In this document: in pieces, positions 1-13,462 of the stretch
How positions within the stretch are numbered: position 1 is the first letter of the stretch
How the letters are laid out: the number at the start of each line of letters is the position of its first letter
Origin: Fasciolopsis buskii
Lineage: Eukaryota; Platyhelminthes; Trematoda; Plagiorchiida; Fasciolidae
Direction: 5' to 3'
Length of the DNA: 64,000 bases
NCBI GenBank assembly: GCA_008360955.1
Contig: LUCM01002832.1
Coordinates: forward strand, 174,044-238,043
Position numbers and translations under genes: made by a program
Notes under the pieces: generated by a model
Seen by the model: only the letters and a program-made list of their open reading frames with translations
What the model was told of the DNA's origin: nothing
The model's database searches: none

Positions 1-3000
1 CTCAATCGAGTTCAGTTTATCTGTGGCATTCCTCTTCGAGCTGACATCATGCAGAACGAGGAAATGCGTGTTCTCTGTGCTGGTCTATACTTCTGGAGTG
101 AGAATTCGGCTACTTTTTTCAATCCCGGACGCAACTGAGGAGAAATTCGTAGCGGTTTCCCTATGGGGGCGATAGTAACCCATTAGTGATTATAAGTGGG
201 CCCGTTTTGCAGACTTCTTGAGAACATCGGAACTCTTATTACAGGCGTCGCTGAACGTGTACTTCTGTTACACGTTTTTATGAGACGTCACTCCGAATGT
301 GAGGAAATGGTCACATTCGAAACAAAACGCGGTTAGCAGTTTCAATTGCCTTTCCCATAGGACAGTGAGAAAACCCAAATTGCCCTTGTACTCATTCGAA
401 TGGAGTCATATCCGTTTGACAGCAAGCCTGAGGATCATTGCACGGTATCATCGATAAACTTCTATTTCGCTAATTCACATGGCTGTTTTGATTCGTTGAG
501 CTGGATTGCATCAAAAACGAATCCGAATGAAAAGACGAGCAGATTTTTAATCTGTTTATTAAAACCTGGTATTACCGTACATGTAAATGGCATCTGATTG
601 GGTCATGTAAGGTTACGACAAGTGAGTAGTTTGAAGAAAAGCACATATGGTAATGAAATTATAGAAACATGGTCTGCTGATTGAAGGGCTCGCAATGCTT
701 CAAGAATATGCGGTCAGTCCTTGTCACAAAACTGCATATAACAAAACAGCTGTGTATTATTCATCCTGTCAATTGATTCATATGCCTAGATCATTATTTT
801 CTGGGAGGACAATAACCACATACGTCACTGCAGTCTATTGAGTTGAATAATTTGTGTGGAAACCTCATATGCAAACACTACCCGGATCAGGTCAGTTAGA
901 TCTACTAGTAAACGATATCTAACAATATCACCTGAAACCCCGTGATTTCGGAGCCCACAAACTGCATCACAGGTGCTTGAATTGTACATCCAAATCAAAA
1001 TATACCTCAGCAATTTGAGCATGTGGCAGCATGGCCAGGCTGTTTAAAACACAACGGTTGGCTCTTATCCACAGGTACTTTGTTAATATCTCAACAGTAA
1101 ATATATATTGCTTGTTTCTGTTTCTCTTAAGGTTTTTTTCTAATATCCTATAATTAGTGGTTTTCCTGTTTTACTGTATCAAGCCAGGATATTCTACTCA
1201 TTAAATGGAACTACAATGGTCAGTTGATTTCTTTTGAACCTGCAGTATATCGACAGCCATTTCCAAAATAAGATCCAGGTATTTTGCCGAGTATTATTCA
1301 TAGCCATGAAAGGCAGTCATGCAGAAGTCAGTGAAATCATCGGGGCACGCTGGAAACAACTATTTGGATGATGACACAGTGATTTGTCTGGATTAAGTAT
1401 TCCGATACTGCATACAAACCAATACAAGTGCAAACATCAGATTCCTTGCTGCATTGTCTTTTAAAGTACAGTTCCTTCCGGGAGTATATAGACCTTTGTG
1501 CAGCAAACAGGAGCAAGTTTAAAAAACTTCGTTATGTTTCGCAGATGCAAAGTTATATGATAAAATAACGTGGTTGTTTGTCTTAAGGTTTCCATGATAT
1601 GATACCGTTTAATTGCAAGGATCATAATAGATCAGCTGTGGAAGTTTTCTAACGAGAAGTAGTAGGAAATGTTTTTATATTAACTGCAAAATGGAAATGG
1701 AAACGATTTGGGAATAAAACACGCGAAGCTTGTCCATACAATGCGGCTGCTGATGGGAGTTCCTCACATGAAGCAATACACACTCTAGCTCAGCAAAAAT
1801 GAGCACGGCTTGGATAACAGAATCAGCACTGGAGCAGAGTGCTAAACATTGAAGTAGCAAAATTCCTCCCTGAACTTCTAGCTCACACTCCTAAATTTTC
1901 TCCGAACTGTTCATCAAACCAGTGAAATAATTCTAATGGTTTATCCTGACACATCTTGCACTCTCGACAACCAAGATCAATTGTACAGATGCCAATAAAC
2001 TCAGGAGGATGCAGAAGGCGGGACATCATTTTCGGTACTAAACTCGCTGATTTCGTTTGAGCTTAATTCCGCTGTGTTAATCAAAATCAGCTTCTTATTC
2101 AGACAAAAATTCCATAAAGCTCCCGATGTAAAAATCGATCAGAATTTGACGCCCAATTGCAGCAATACATAATTTAGCAACTTGTCTGAATTGTGCAAAA
2201 GCCCTGCGCAAAAAGTAAGGTAAGTAGAAAATCAGGAGTGTTCACCACCAGCGAGGATTGCCAACTAAACTAAACACTAAATATCAACATATTTCATTAG
2301 TTAAAATTGAATATCAAACGCGTATGGTTGACTGTTTTTAAATCTGGTTTAACTTTGCACTCAATGGTTACCAAACAGAATTATTGAATAACTTACCATC
2401 TTTTTCGCTGAAAACTAACTATTTTGTTTGGGTTACCATGGAATTGTTTTGAGACATTCAATGTATTTATCGATTTTATTTAAAGACTAATAATGTTGTT
2501 GTCTAGTTTCGCTTCGCTGAGTTTCTTATTTCATGTCGCTGTACCAGTTCGCGGACAATAAAACTTATCTGGGACACGACTCGACTTCTGTGCAGAATTA
2601 TTCTACATGTGCGAAAATTACCCCACAAGATAGTTTTGGACAATCCGAATGTTTTCGAATCCAAAAATTACCTGTACTCAGGAGTTCTTTCTCGGCCAGA
2701 TGAACCCGGTGATTCTGTGATAGGCTTGCGACAATCGTCAGATCAGGACTGTTGAGCACAGCTGCCTGGCAAGTTGAGTCATAAATGACATTCTCAGTGT
2801 GATATTAAAAATCTGATTTAACAGATGATGTACTCATCACACAAGTCTTAATTAGGCCCGGAGGTCCGTGATTAAGGGGCTGTACGTTCATTAATCGAGA
2901 CAATAAACGTCATTATCTAGGATGACGGTCCTAGTGACAAATTTTGTGCGCCAATAAAATGCGTTATACAAAGACCGGTATGCTACGACTCGCTGTACTT

Positions 3001-6000
3001 GCTTAAATATACCGATTTTGCCTGAGTTGTACAACATGAGCCATAAACCACAATCGACTACTTTTGCATATATCAGCCACTAATATTTTATACTAATCTG
3101 CAACTGGAGAATATTATATCATCATAAATAATTTTAATTTTGCAATGATCTTTTTACTTTGAAAGAATGTTGCCCGACTGAAAGTTTTATCCCAATTTCA
3201 AGTTTAGTAGTTAGTGCCATCCAATCCTTTTTATGTGGACATCCTTGTTCATGTTTATCAGAACTGGAAAGATATCTGAATTCCACTGCCAAAATAAGAG
3301 TGATTAGTCCAAAGGCAACGTGTCTGGGTTTTGCTGTTTGTCGCTTCCACACATAGGATAGAACAGTAAACTTGTCCTTAAAACATTTGTTTATGAAATA
3401 TGAACGCTCACATTAACCAAATAAAGTAACGTATAGTTCTACTATTTGGTAGTACTTTTCAACAAGTCTAACACACTTGATGCTCAGTTCGATTTAGTTC
3501 ATCCATAGTTGATATCAAACAGCAGTGAAATAGCTATATGGTTTTCAACCATGAATGGAGTCAATATTACATGGCAGGTCACGTTTTACTACAACTAAAC
3601 TGTTTCTACTGCGCAGCTAATAAGTATCCTTCCAATGGCAAAACACCATCAAATCAGGTCAACATGAGTCACTGACTCGGTCAAAAATGGTGTACTGTAT
3701 TTTGGCCCACACTAAAATCAAGCCGCCTAAAGATTAGAACAATGACATCACTGTGAACCGACTACTTTTATGGCATAGAACAAAAGGTGTCAAAATCATG
3801 GCGAAATGTTATGGATTTAACTGATCACAACACCCGTTTTTCGGGTTTGGCCGACTCAAATCTCAGGGTCAGCTTGCGCAGCCCGATTTCAAACTGAATC
3901 AACACAAATTTGCTCTAATTTAATCGGAACTCGAAAATGATAAGTTGATAACCCGAAGTGAGCGTGCTTAATAAGTGCGTGCATAAATCCTCGAAATAAC
4001 ATATACCGTTTGATAATTCTCTTGTTCTATGTTTTACTCCACTATGCAAAACAAATGAAGAATGAAATCCTAGAGTAACATTTCTCGTCTCAAACTTGAA
4101 ATCAAGAATGAGCACCGACGCAAGGTTTAGACATGACTTTTTTAAGGGATGATAATATCGTTTTCTTTGGTTTCTAAAAATTTCTAATTACAGGTGTTCT
4201 TGGAAATAGTTTTTGATCTTATAAGATATATAGACGAATGGGTTCTTCCTGGGGTCATATAGTACTCCACAGAGGCCACGTTCTCATAGAGTGAGATTTC
4301 CAGGTACATTCTCATTAATGAGGGATATTTGGTCAAAGCTTAACACGTCTTTTATCTGACATCAAAATTATGAACTTGTTTTACGTAGAAACCTAATGTT
4401 CACGCGGGAATATTCGCAACATCGATAATTTATCCTCTCTACTTTGTACTATCCAAGGCAGTAATTAATGGAGTTGTGTAGTGAAAGTCCATCTGTACCT
4501 AATGTCTCGACAGGTATTTTGATTAAGTACCGCATGAACAAACACGAGAAGATAACAAACTTGGATTGTTCTTGTGAGTGTAATCTCCATGACTGACTGG
4601 GCATTGAAAAAGAAATCTACTTGACTTGACACCTGAGCAAACAGTCCGATGGGAAAATAAAGCGGCGCACCACTGATCTCCAACTCCACCCTACAAAGAG
4701 TGTACCCAGAATGGCAATTTTTACACGATTATAATCCGTCTACCACCGTTCGGTCATGGCTTACGTCTATCAAAAACGTTCCAATCATACGTTCATTGAA
4801 GCAGACGAGCTTGCACGTGCATGCAGACACACAAACACGGCACGGCTGTGTGTACTTCTTTGTGATTGTGAGCAGAACTACTATTGTATTCAAGGCCGAC
4901 TTCGTTTAGTGTCGGTAGTAATCCCCCGAGACTATTTCATTTTAGGTAAAGGAAGACTAAAATGCTGTCTGCACAGCCACTGCACGGTATCTCATACGCT
5001 CGATATTGGTTTTAGTAGGACTGCCTAAAGGTGAATTGTGTTTTATACTTTTTTCAAGCAACTAGTAACGATTGTGTGATAAATATGACAATATCAGTTT
5101 CTCAGAGCCTTTCTAGAGGCCATACGGTTTTGAGCAAAATGTTAAGTTACAAAGACTCATCCTCAGCATAAGAATTAATAGATTCTTGAAAGCATGACTA
5201 ATGCTTTTTCTTGTATAGAAAATAGATTTAAAACCTAGCGATTTCTTGTTCCGACAGCTGAAATACATGTTTTCCGCATCACCAAGGCTTTCGCCGTCCA
5301 ATGAATTATGAGTTTAAAAGCAAAGTTGACGTCAATGCCAATCCGACGTTATTTTGCCAAAAACCTAAGCAAGTTAATTCTGTCGGGAGTGTCATGAACG
5401 AAACGAACTATACGGGTCTAATGTTGTCTAGGCTTTAATTTAAGGGACAATATGATATAGTCTCGTCCTAATTGTGTCAGAGAAAACATTCGCTTGCGAA
5501 TGCGAAGAATCAAAAACTCGTAGTATGAAGTTAGTCTATTTGTATAATAAACTGATAACGTTGGTTTGACAATCTCTAATCATTTACGCTCACAACACTT
5601 TCTGGGCAAGCAACGCGAACAGCTGATACGACTGTCGTTCGTTGAATCTCAACATCCAAGAGGCTGGAAACGTCCGAATAGGTGTTAAGCTAAAAAAAGT
5701 CCAGTTTTCATTCCTGCTCGCCTCCGTCCACAATAACGTGGTTGGTATTCCTCATGTAGGCAAGGTTAAATAAAGCAGTGATCTTTAGTCAACCAGGACG
5801 ACTGCTTAAGCCGTTTTCCAAAGAAAGCTCTCCAAGATTTGTCATGCGGATTTCAGAGTTGGAGCAATTCCATTCCATTTCTCAAGTGTTTGGGGATTTG
5901 CTCTAAGCAAAAACACGAAGACAAAGTAGATACTCAAAAACCAATCTTTGTTTTAGGGACTGATGGGAATCAAGCGGTTCGTGTGATCAAAATAATCAAG

Positions 6001-9000
6001 CGATCTCTTCCATATGAACCGACATTACCAGGCCAATTCGTTCAGGTGGCACGAAAACGCATTTTGGCTGTTTTTAGAACACAAATCAACTGGACTGGTT
6101 AATGCGTCGCATAACTTCTTTCTTTTCCTGAATAGCCAGTCTGAATGAAACGTTTTGTCCTCAGCACTGTCTCGCCGAGATGGACAGATTTTGCCTTGTA
6201 CTGATCTGCCAAAAATATTTGTAATCAAATAAATTAAATCAGAAAGTACTAAGAACAAAAATGGGGTTTAGAAGAAACAGACTTCAGTATTCTGATTTGC
6301 TACTCGATTGGTGGGCACAATTCCTTCTAATTGATAGGCGAAAAATTTCTTCACTGGTTATTAACATTTTCGTCTCGATGCTTAAACATGATTTTAAGGA
6401 AAGTTAGACCAAAACGAAAGATCAAAGAAATATTCGGATGAACCCATATTTTCGTACTGTCGGAATAATTACACAGGACAATAAAGCTATTTCGCTAGTC
6501 AGATTCGGACAAGTCTGGTAATCAATTCACTTCGCACTGCGCACAACTCTCTCACCATAGTTTGGTAACAGTTGCATGGAAAAATGAAAATTGAAAACTT
6601 GCGACCCGGCTGCAATGCTAAATGCACGCCAAAATCACAAGCAGTGAATGGGCGAAAAATGCTCATCGGTTCTATGCCTCAACACGTGTTTAGCTGGATA
6701 TTAACCACTGAACAGAGGAAACCATTCAAACAGATGGATCGGTAGAACAGCCAAGCACTAATTAGGTTTGTTAAAACCTTTACCACTAGCCCGTTTAGAT
6801 CGGATTTGTGCGACCCGCTTGGTTTTGTGGCCATTCTTGTGTTACCGAATTATTGTCAACTGCAAACGTTTGACATCCAGCTCGCATAGCTTTCTTCGTT
6901 GTTCCCAACATTTGTCGTCCTTCTCAATGGCCACCTGTTTCTCTTTTGGTCAAACTAGCAACGTGGCTGTACCAAACCCATAACTAGGAAACCTTGACAA
7001 AACTTCCAGCTAATTTTTTCCGCTTTTTACGAAACATCACTTGAAAAAATTTATTCATGTTTCGCATTGTTGCCAAATGGACCACAAACTAAACAACCAA
7101 TGAGTTTTACATGTACTTTGACATTACACCTGATGTTCCATAACAATTTACTAGACAATACTGAATTGGTAGCTCTGGATTTCATTCTTTAATCCGAATT
7201 CGAGGTCTACAGTTTGATTTGCGATCATAGAGCTGGTACCGGTAGTTTACTGAAATAGAACTCACTGTTGATTTGTTAATTCGGATCTTCCAGAAATTCC
7301 CTTAAATTTAATATTTGTCTCTCATCGCTGAGTACAGACGTTCAACCACTAAGTGTGTGACTGTCAGGTGTTACATGAGATACAATGAATTTGTGTGATT
7401 TATCTGTGACCTGTAGCAATCAAAAAAATCACCAACCACAAAGAAAAGTTAAACGGGACTCAGAAACCAAACCAACACCTATTGTGATATTCTATTTGAT
7501 AACAGCCTTTTCCTAACAAGTGTCAACTGAATGTCAAGTTTCCACTTTATTCTCGCGAATTCCGTTGTACACTGCAGTGGTTCTCTCCTGTTCAGCACAA
7601 TAGTTCCTAATCAACGGGCTGTTTATCAGTAGGAAGCAGCACAAATGAAGCATTTGCTATGCAATCCTTCACGTGCGATTGAATTAGGACAGCTTTCCCA
7701 ATGCTGCCATTTTAAAACACTCTTTGCATGTGTCTGTGATATGTTCTCCAAACAGAGGTACCACATGATGAAATACACTTACTGTCTGGGCCGCACTGAA
7801 CTCACAATCAAATGTTCACCACGCAGAAAGTGTCAACCCAAGAGCAAGTCCGCAGGCGCAGGGCCCATACAACATGTATTACGACTGCGGTCGGTTTGTG
7901 AATTGTACTATCGCTTAATTTTTGTGACTACTTTAATGTATTGCGTTGTATGGCGTACAAGATAATTTCTTTTAATAGCTCTTTATTCACAGGCGATGGG
8001 ATAAACAAAGGATATAATAAATCAACGGTTCGAGGGGGCGGCCGCTGACTCGAGGAGCTACATAATGTTCTCAGTCCACCTGTTTTTGACACTTCATATC
8101 AGTCACTAACAAACAGCTATATTCTTTCAAATTTCCTAATTATTCGTTTCAGTTAGTACTTCAACAATTACAACATCCACGGCAGCAGCTATAATAATAA
8201 CAAGAACAAAATTAACAACGAATCAAGTCGGCCAAAGCAGAAAGTCAATAAAACAACAAAGTATGTGGCCTGTTTGTTTGAACCAATCTGTCTGATTGGG
8301 TAATCTTGCTCAGCTTGAATACCCGATTCACTCAACCGGTCATTTCTTTATACAAGGAAATGATGTCATTTGGTCGTAATCAGTGCTCAATCTTTTCGCC
8401 GGTGCATTAGAAACCATGATGCACGTGACCTATTAGAAATCTAGACGAGCCCATCGGTCCAACGGAATACTAAAGATAAGCAGTCCGGATTGTCATTCGA
8501 AATTGCAAACCAACAACACGCGGGGTAAAGTTCTGCACTAGGTCAATGTTTTGCTTCACAAATTTGTAACATTTTTGACCCTCTTATTTCTCAGCTCTGA
8601 GACACCGTGGTGACTATACCATTTTGGACTGCAATTTACTAACTGTAAATGAATGACTTGCACTAGATGCTTTCAAAAAATCAAGGGTACGAACCACATA
8701 CTTTCAAAGAGTTCCTTGCACTCGGTTTCCCCTCAAAACTCCGTGATATTTTTCGCAATCTTACAGTTCGACCAGGAACTCCGTAATTCTAACGGGACTC
8801 CTAGTGTGTGCCAGTAGATGTAGTTTACTTGAATATCACTTCGTGAGTCCCAGTACATAAAGGAAATACATGATTCTCCTTCGAATCGCTAGGCAAATTA
8901 TTCTGGCTTAAACCAACTGTGGATCGTCTTTGGCGAACAAATTCTGTACTCCTTGCTAACCTGTGATTTCTTTATTTTCGTTTACAATACCATGGAACAT

Positions 9001-11930
9001 TTCCTACCGCCTAATTTAATCGAATAAGCCATCTGGAACAGCTGGCGAAACGTTTTTCTAAACAAATTCATTGTCCATATGAACTAGACAGAAGGTATCC
9101 AAGTGGAAAATATTCTTAAAAATGTTAGCAATCAGTAAGTGCTGCATGCACGGGACAGGTTTGATTCACGTCAAAACACGAACTGCATGGTATGCACTAA
9201 ATTCGTGAAAGTTTAGTTTCAATTCCTGATGTTCTTGCTTTCTCTCGACCTACCGACAAATATTTTGGACAAAAATTTCACTCAATTCACGGTGAGGTTG
9301 AACGACGATTTATTTTCTAGCTACGCACGCGTTCATTCGTCCTGCCTATTCTCAATCCCGAACCGATAGAACATAAGCGGCTGCCAGTCGAATTACCGGG
9401 TCACTTTGTCTAGTGCCAGGAATAATATTGCCAAATTTTCCCGTTCATTTTATTTCATAAAATAAAAGAATGCAGAGAATAATTCGTTTTCATTATTCAT
9501 TTTCAGACTTTTGTAATAAGATATAAGTTAAAAATAGGCATACCAGTGGAGTTCAACTCTCAGGTTTGGGATAAAATAACAGAACAACTCGAGGCGCTAG
9601 ACAATCTAGTTTTGTTCACATATTGGTCACGCCAGTTTTCGGACAGGGTGGTTGCAGACTGCATTTTGTTTAAACCTATATGTCATCATAAATGTTCGAG
9701 AATCAATGGTCGAAAAGAATTTTTCATTTCATTCCTGTTCTATATGACCTATAATGATTTTTGCTAACAAATGTGCTTCACCTATACTTTATTCTACTGA
9801 AGTAACATTTGCTAATTTTGTTTGCTTCCTTATTGTCGTAGTTGATGTTGACAAATCATCGTTTTAACGATGCATGCTGTTATCTTTGGATGAATCCAAT
9901 CAGTTGCATATATGAGCTGCAACTAAGCTGGTGAGTGTACGCAACTAAAAGTCATTTCCCCAAAAAGGATCTGCCAGAGGTCTAATGCCGAACAACTGTT
10001 CTAATTATTGCACATTTGCCTTGTTCACAGAGAAACCATGGTGTGCATTTGATAGTATTCTTGTGCCACGGAATTCTCGCTTTTGCCGTTGATTACTTCT
10101 TATAACAAATATGGAATAAAATTTTGTACATCCGCTGCTTACTAACTTACCGAAATAGCACTCGAGCACAAATTGTTCTATTCCATTTGGAAATGCAGAA
10201 ACCGTTTGTCTCTGGGTGTTCTCCTATCGTTTTAATGTTATGCTTACATAGGCGGGGTTCTTCGTTTCCCAGGCAAAATACGGTTAATCAGCAGAATAAC
10301 TGAATGAAAATTGTAAAAACGTATGCTTCCGTGATTTTGATTTAATTAAGCTCGCAATCTATAACGACGATGCAAAGTTAAGTGACACGTTATAATTTGT
10401 GTGGATAAAAACGAGTGTCTAAAAAGTTGTTTGTCAATTCGTTTGACATTCCACTCCTGGTCATAAGCGAATCGGCAAAATTGTGAAGGCTGCCAGACCA
10501 GCTAACTCATCGAAACAATTTAACTTCCTGACAAATGCAAATGAAGTTTAAGCGAATATAAAACAAAAGAAGAACCTAGCGATAAAACGTTGGGTTTGAT
10601 TCATCGACTCAGCAAAAACTCACTTTGGTTGAATGCAGCCGACAATTTACATCTCGATGCGGAAATGCTCTCAAAATGAGTTTAATTGATCAAGAAGAAT
10701 TACCAACCCAATGACATTGCTCAGTTAATTCGAAGCAGGAATTATGATTTCAACCTTTCAAAACCCGAAGTTGACCTATAAGTCCGCAGAACTGATTAGA
10801 TTTCACTTATTTTCATTAACTTCTGTGCAAATTAAATCCCAAATTTGTGCGCAACAATTAGGCAGTTTGAAGGTAGTTCATAAGTAGATAGTGAACAGCA
10901 CATCTAGATTTTGCGTCTAACGCCTTCCTCAAAGAAGTTATGTATTATGGCAGTGACACGAAGAATAGCAGCTAACAAAGCAGCCTAAACGACCATCAAC
11001 GAATTTCAAAAGAAAAAAACTGGTCATTCGGGAAAGAAATCCTTAGCAAGCAACCAATAGCACTGTGTGACTGGGATGAAGAACATCATGTTCTTTTTTC
11101 TTGAGAATTGTCATCGAGATGCGAGCATACATATCTCCATGCCTGGTACAAAAATCAGATAAGACCGCAGCAATTAAGCGATCATATGAAACTGACCAAA
11201 AACCGAACTATGCATAAAATAGACCGATAATACCAGCTCTCCGTATACAGCTAAACAAAACGGACTGAATTCCTATCGATTCTGACCATTCGGATACTGA
11301 TATTTGCTTCCAGGAACCCGTCAATCAGCAGATAATACGAGGGCATAATCTTGAGAATTTTGTCGTAAACAAAGTACTCCGAAAAATGTGGAGAAATTCT
11401 TCCAACAATCCAAAATGAGCAAGATTAAATTACTCGAGACCACGTGTTACAACCATCTTGTTTTATGGCTTTCACTGCACAATCTCATTAGGTGCTCCTC
11501 AGGGGACTATGACTCTAACTCTTCGGCAAGAGTGACGGATAATCCAAAATGGGACTCCGTTATGACTCTAAAAATTTGTGTTGGTCTTAATTCAGGCTGT
11601 TGATTTTTGTGATATTCTGATCGCCAAGCTTAGCTTTTAAACCATAAATGTTTCATCTCCCGACATGGTGACATTATCGAGGCATGTGTGCAGTTGATGA
11701 TGGTCTTCTGCATGTGTAAGTGTGTCAATAACCCTGATCTCTAACCTCGTAACTATACGTTTGATTTACTGTTTGACCTTTGCCGGCTTGAAAAGTAACT
11801 CCGAAAGACGTTTGGCTTGAGTGGTTTTATCCCTTCAGCTGTGGACAGTTGTTTCTATCTCGAGTATGTGAATATTTGATGACGTGATTTCTTAGTTGTT
11901 TTTTGCAGAAATAACGATTTGATTCTCGGC
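1..11930. other. No gene or repeat recognised
   Basis: All six frames hold only short open stretches, none resembling a protein I recognise and none with a convincing splice context. The longest (7,645-7,965, +, 106 codons) covers a locally GC-richer patch near 7,780-7,900 but has no recognisable domain. Composition is AT-rich throughout. Very old repeats or non-coding exons could be present but cannot be seen by reading alone. Confidence 0.5.
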
Positions 11931-11938
11931 TTTCTTAT

Positions 11939-12870
11939 CTAGTTCCGCATTTTGTACTTCATCTGGTTGTATAGTTCGATATGTCTAGCGACCAAATGAT
12001 TTGAAGAGTACCAAGATTTCAAAAGGTCCCTTGCGTGTCTCATGGTTGCTTGATCCAGGATTTCTCCTTCATTCAGAGTGAGTTTGTGCCATTCCTGTTC
12101 TTTTTGGACGAATATGAGATGAAGTGGATCATGCCTCCTTGTAGCCAGTTTGTGTTCATGCATCCCAGTGGATACTATTCTATCGGTTTGACCACTGTGG
12201 CATTTGACGCAGTTTCTCAGTTTACCGTCACTCTTTTGATTTCGATCCCAGCTTCTTCTATAGTTTTGCACTGTCTAAGAACCGTTTTGATTGTTTGGGG
12301 TTACGGTAATATTGCGGCTATTTTAGATAACTCTGTCATATTTGTTTTGCCGTTTTTTGTCCAGTCGCATTGTCCATCTCTCACATGACTCCTCTTATGG
12401 GAAACCTTTTTATACCCGTTTCCTTGGAACAAATTGAAAGGGTAGTTGTTTCCTCAGTTCTACTGTGTTACAGTGAGCTTTAGCTCTCGTGAATAAAGCT
12501 CGGGTGCGTGACATTTTGTGATTATTTGAGAGATTGCTGCGAATCCTTGGTATTTGGTTTGCGATATACTGCCTTATACAATTTGCCATTGATGTTTCCT
12601 CTTGCTAACACATCAAGGAGTGCAAGTTTCCAATGTTCTTTCCATTTCATAGAGAATTTGGCTTCTTTAAAGTTGTTGCTGGTTGTTTTGTGTCTTATTA
12701 ATGAAGACGAGGGTGCCAACCAAATGCCTTATCCAAGATTCTGGCCGAATTCGTGGTAGTGCAATCTTTTCCTGAGGTTGCGTCACGATCTCAGCGAGAA
12801 AACAGGAACTAAGTGGACCCATCGGTGGTCACAATCTTCAGACACGTGAGCCTAAAACTGACTCATTGCC
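11939..12870 (-). mobile_element. Penelope-like retroelement, degenerate fragment
   Basis: The minus strand carries pieces of a Penelope-like element polyprotein. From about 12,860 to 12,500 the translation matches the reverse transcriptase region around and after the catalytic box, ending in a stretch like LALLDVLARGNINGKLYKAV and YRKPNT, which is characteristic of Penelope RTs. Where the RYVDDT-type box should stand, the reading is RHLVGT, so the catalytic aspartates are lost. From 12,271 to 11,939 an open segment of 110 codons matches the C-terminal GIY-YIG-type endonuclease: SGQTDR (family YVGQTGR), HEHKLATRRHD, ILDQATMRHARDLLKSWYSS and VARHIEL. The two parts are joined by a region with several stops and frame changes (12,270-12,520). 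This is a dead copy. The upstream RT core and long terminal repeats were not found. The family assignment is strong; the boundaries are approximate. Confidence 0.8.
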
Positions 12871-13428
12871 AACCATAGATGAATGGATAGTCACTGAAGA
12901 ATTTCAGTTAAACATTGTCTGCTTTTATTGGTCATATATAAATCAGAAGCTCGAACTCACGGTTACGGCTGTTCATCATCGTTGTCATTCTCACAATGGA
13001 CTCATTCTTTACAATAATCCAGTAATTCAAATGAGACAATGGTGTCTTTTGTTCCATCTACAAAACCAGTGATGAGAACTCAGGGCTGGTTCGCTATTCT
13101 CCACCTGCCCTTGGTCTTGTTGATACCACGGTGCGATTAGATGGACACTGGAATATCATATTGCTCCAATATTCGCCTGAAATTCCAAAATTATACCACA
13201 TCTCATAAAGATTGCAATCATTTATGAGTCCTATTTGACCATAAGTTAGCAAATGTTCGTGGGGAATTCTGACGCATTGATTACACGTCGATGATCTAAG
13301 CTCATGAGCTAAGAAAATGATCTCCTTCCTCCTAGGATCACCGGAATGGAAGTTTGATTGCAAATCTTACATCGTCAGCGGAAATAATAATATGAAGACC
13401 ATAGCAAGACTGCTGCATTAACGATGTC
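12871..13428. other. No feature recognised
   Basis: This flank on the 5' side of the Penelope-like fragment (minus orientation) may hold further decayed element sequence, but no RT motif could be read in any minus-strand frame. Confidence 0.4.
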
Positions 13429-13462
13429 ATATATACATATATACATTTATACATATATATAA
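13429..13462. repeat. AT-rich simple repeat (TATACATA type)
   Basis: A run of alternating A/T with interspersed C, of the form atatacatatatacat, about 34 bp long. It is a simple-sequence microsatellite with no sign of function. Confidence 0.8.

Noticed and set aside
12035..12388. 117-codon open frame on the plus strand with hydrophobic stretches
   Set aside because: It is antisense to the Penelope-like endonuclease region, whose minus-strand reading matches a known family.
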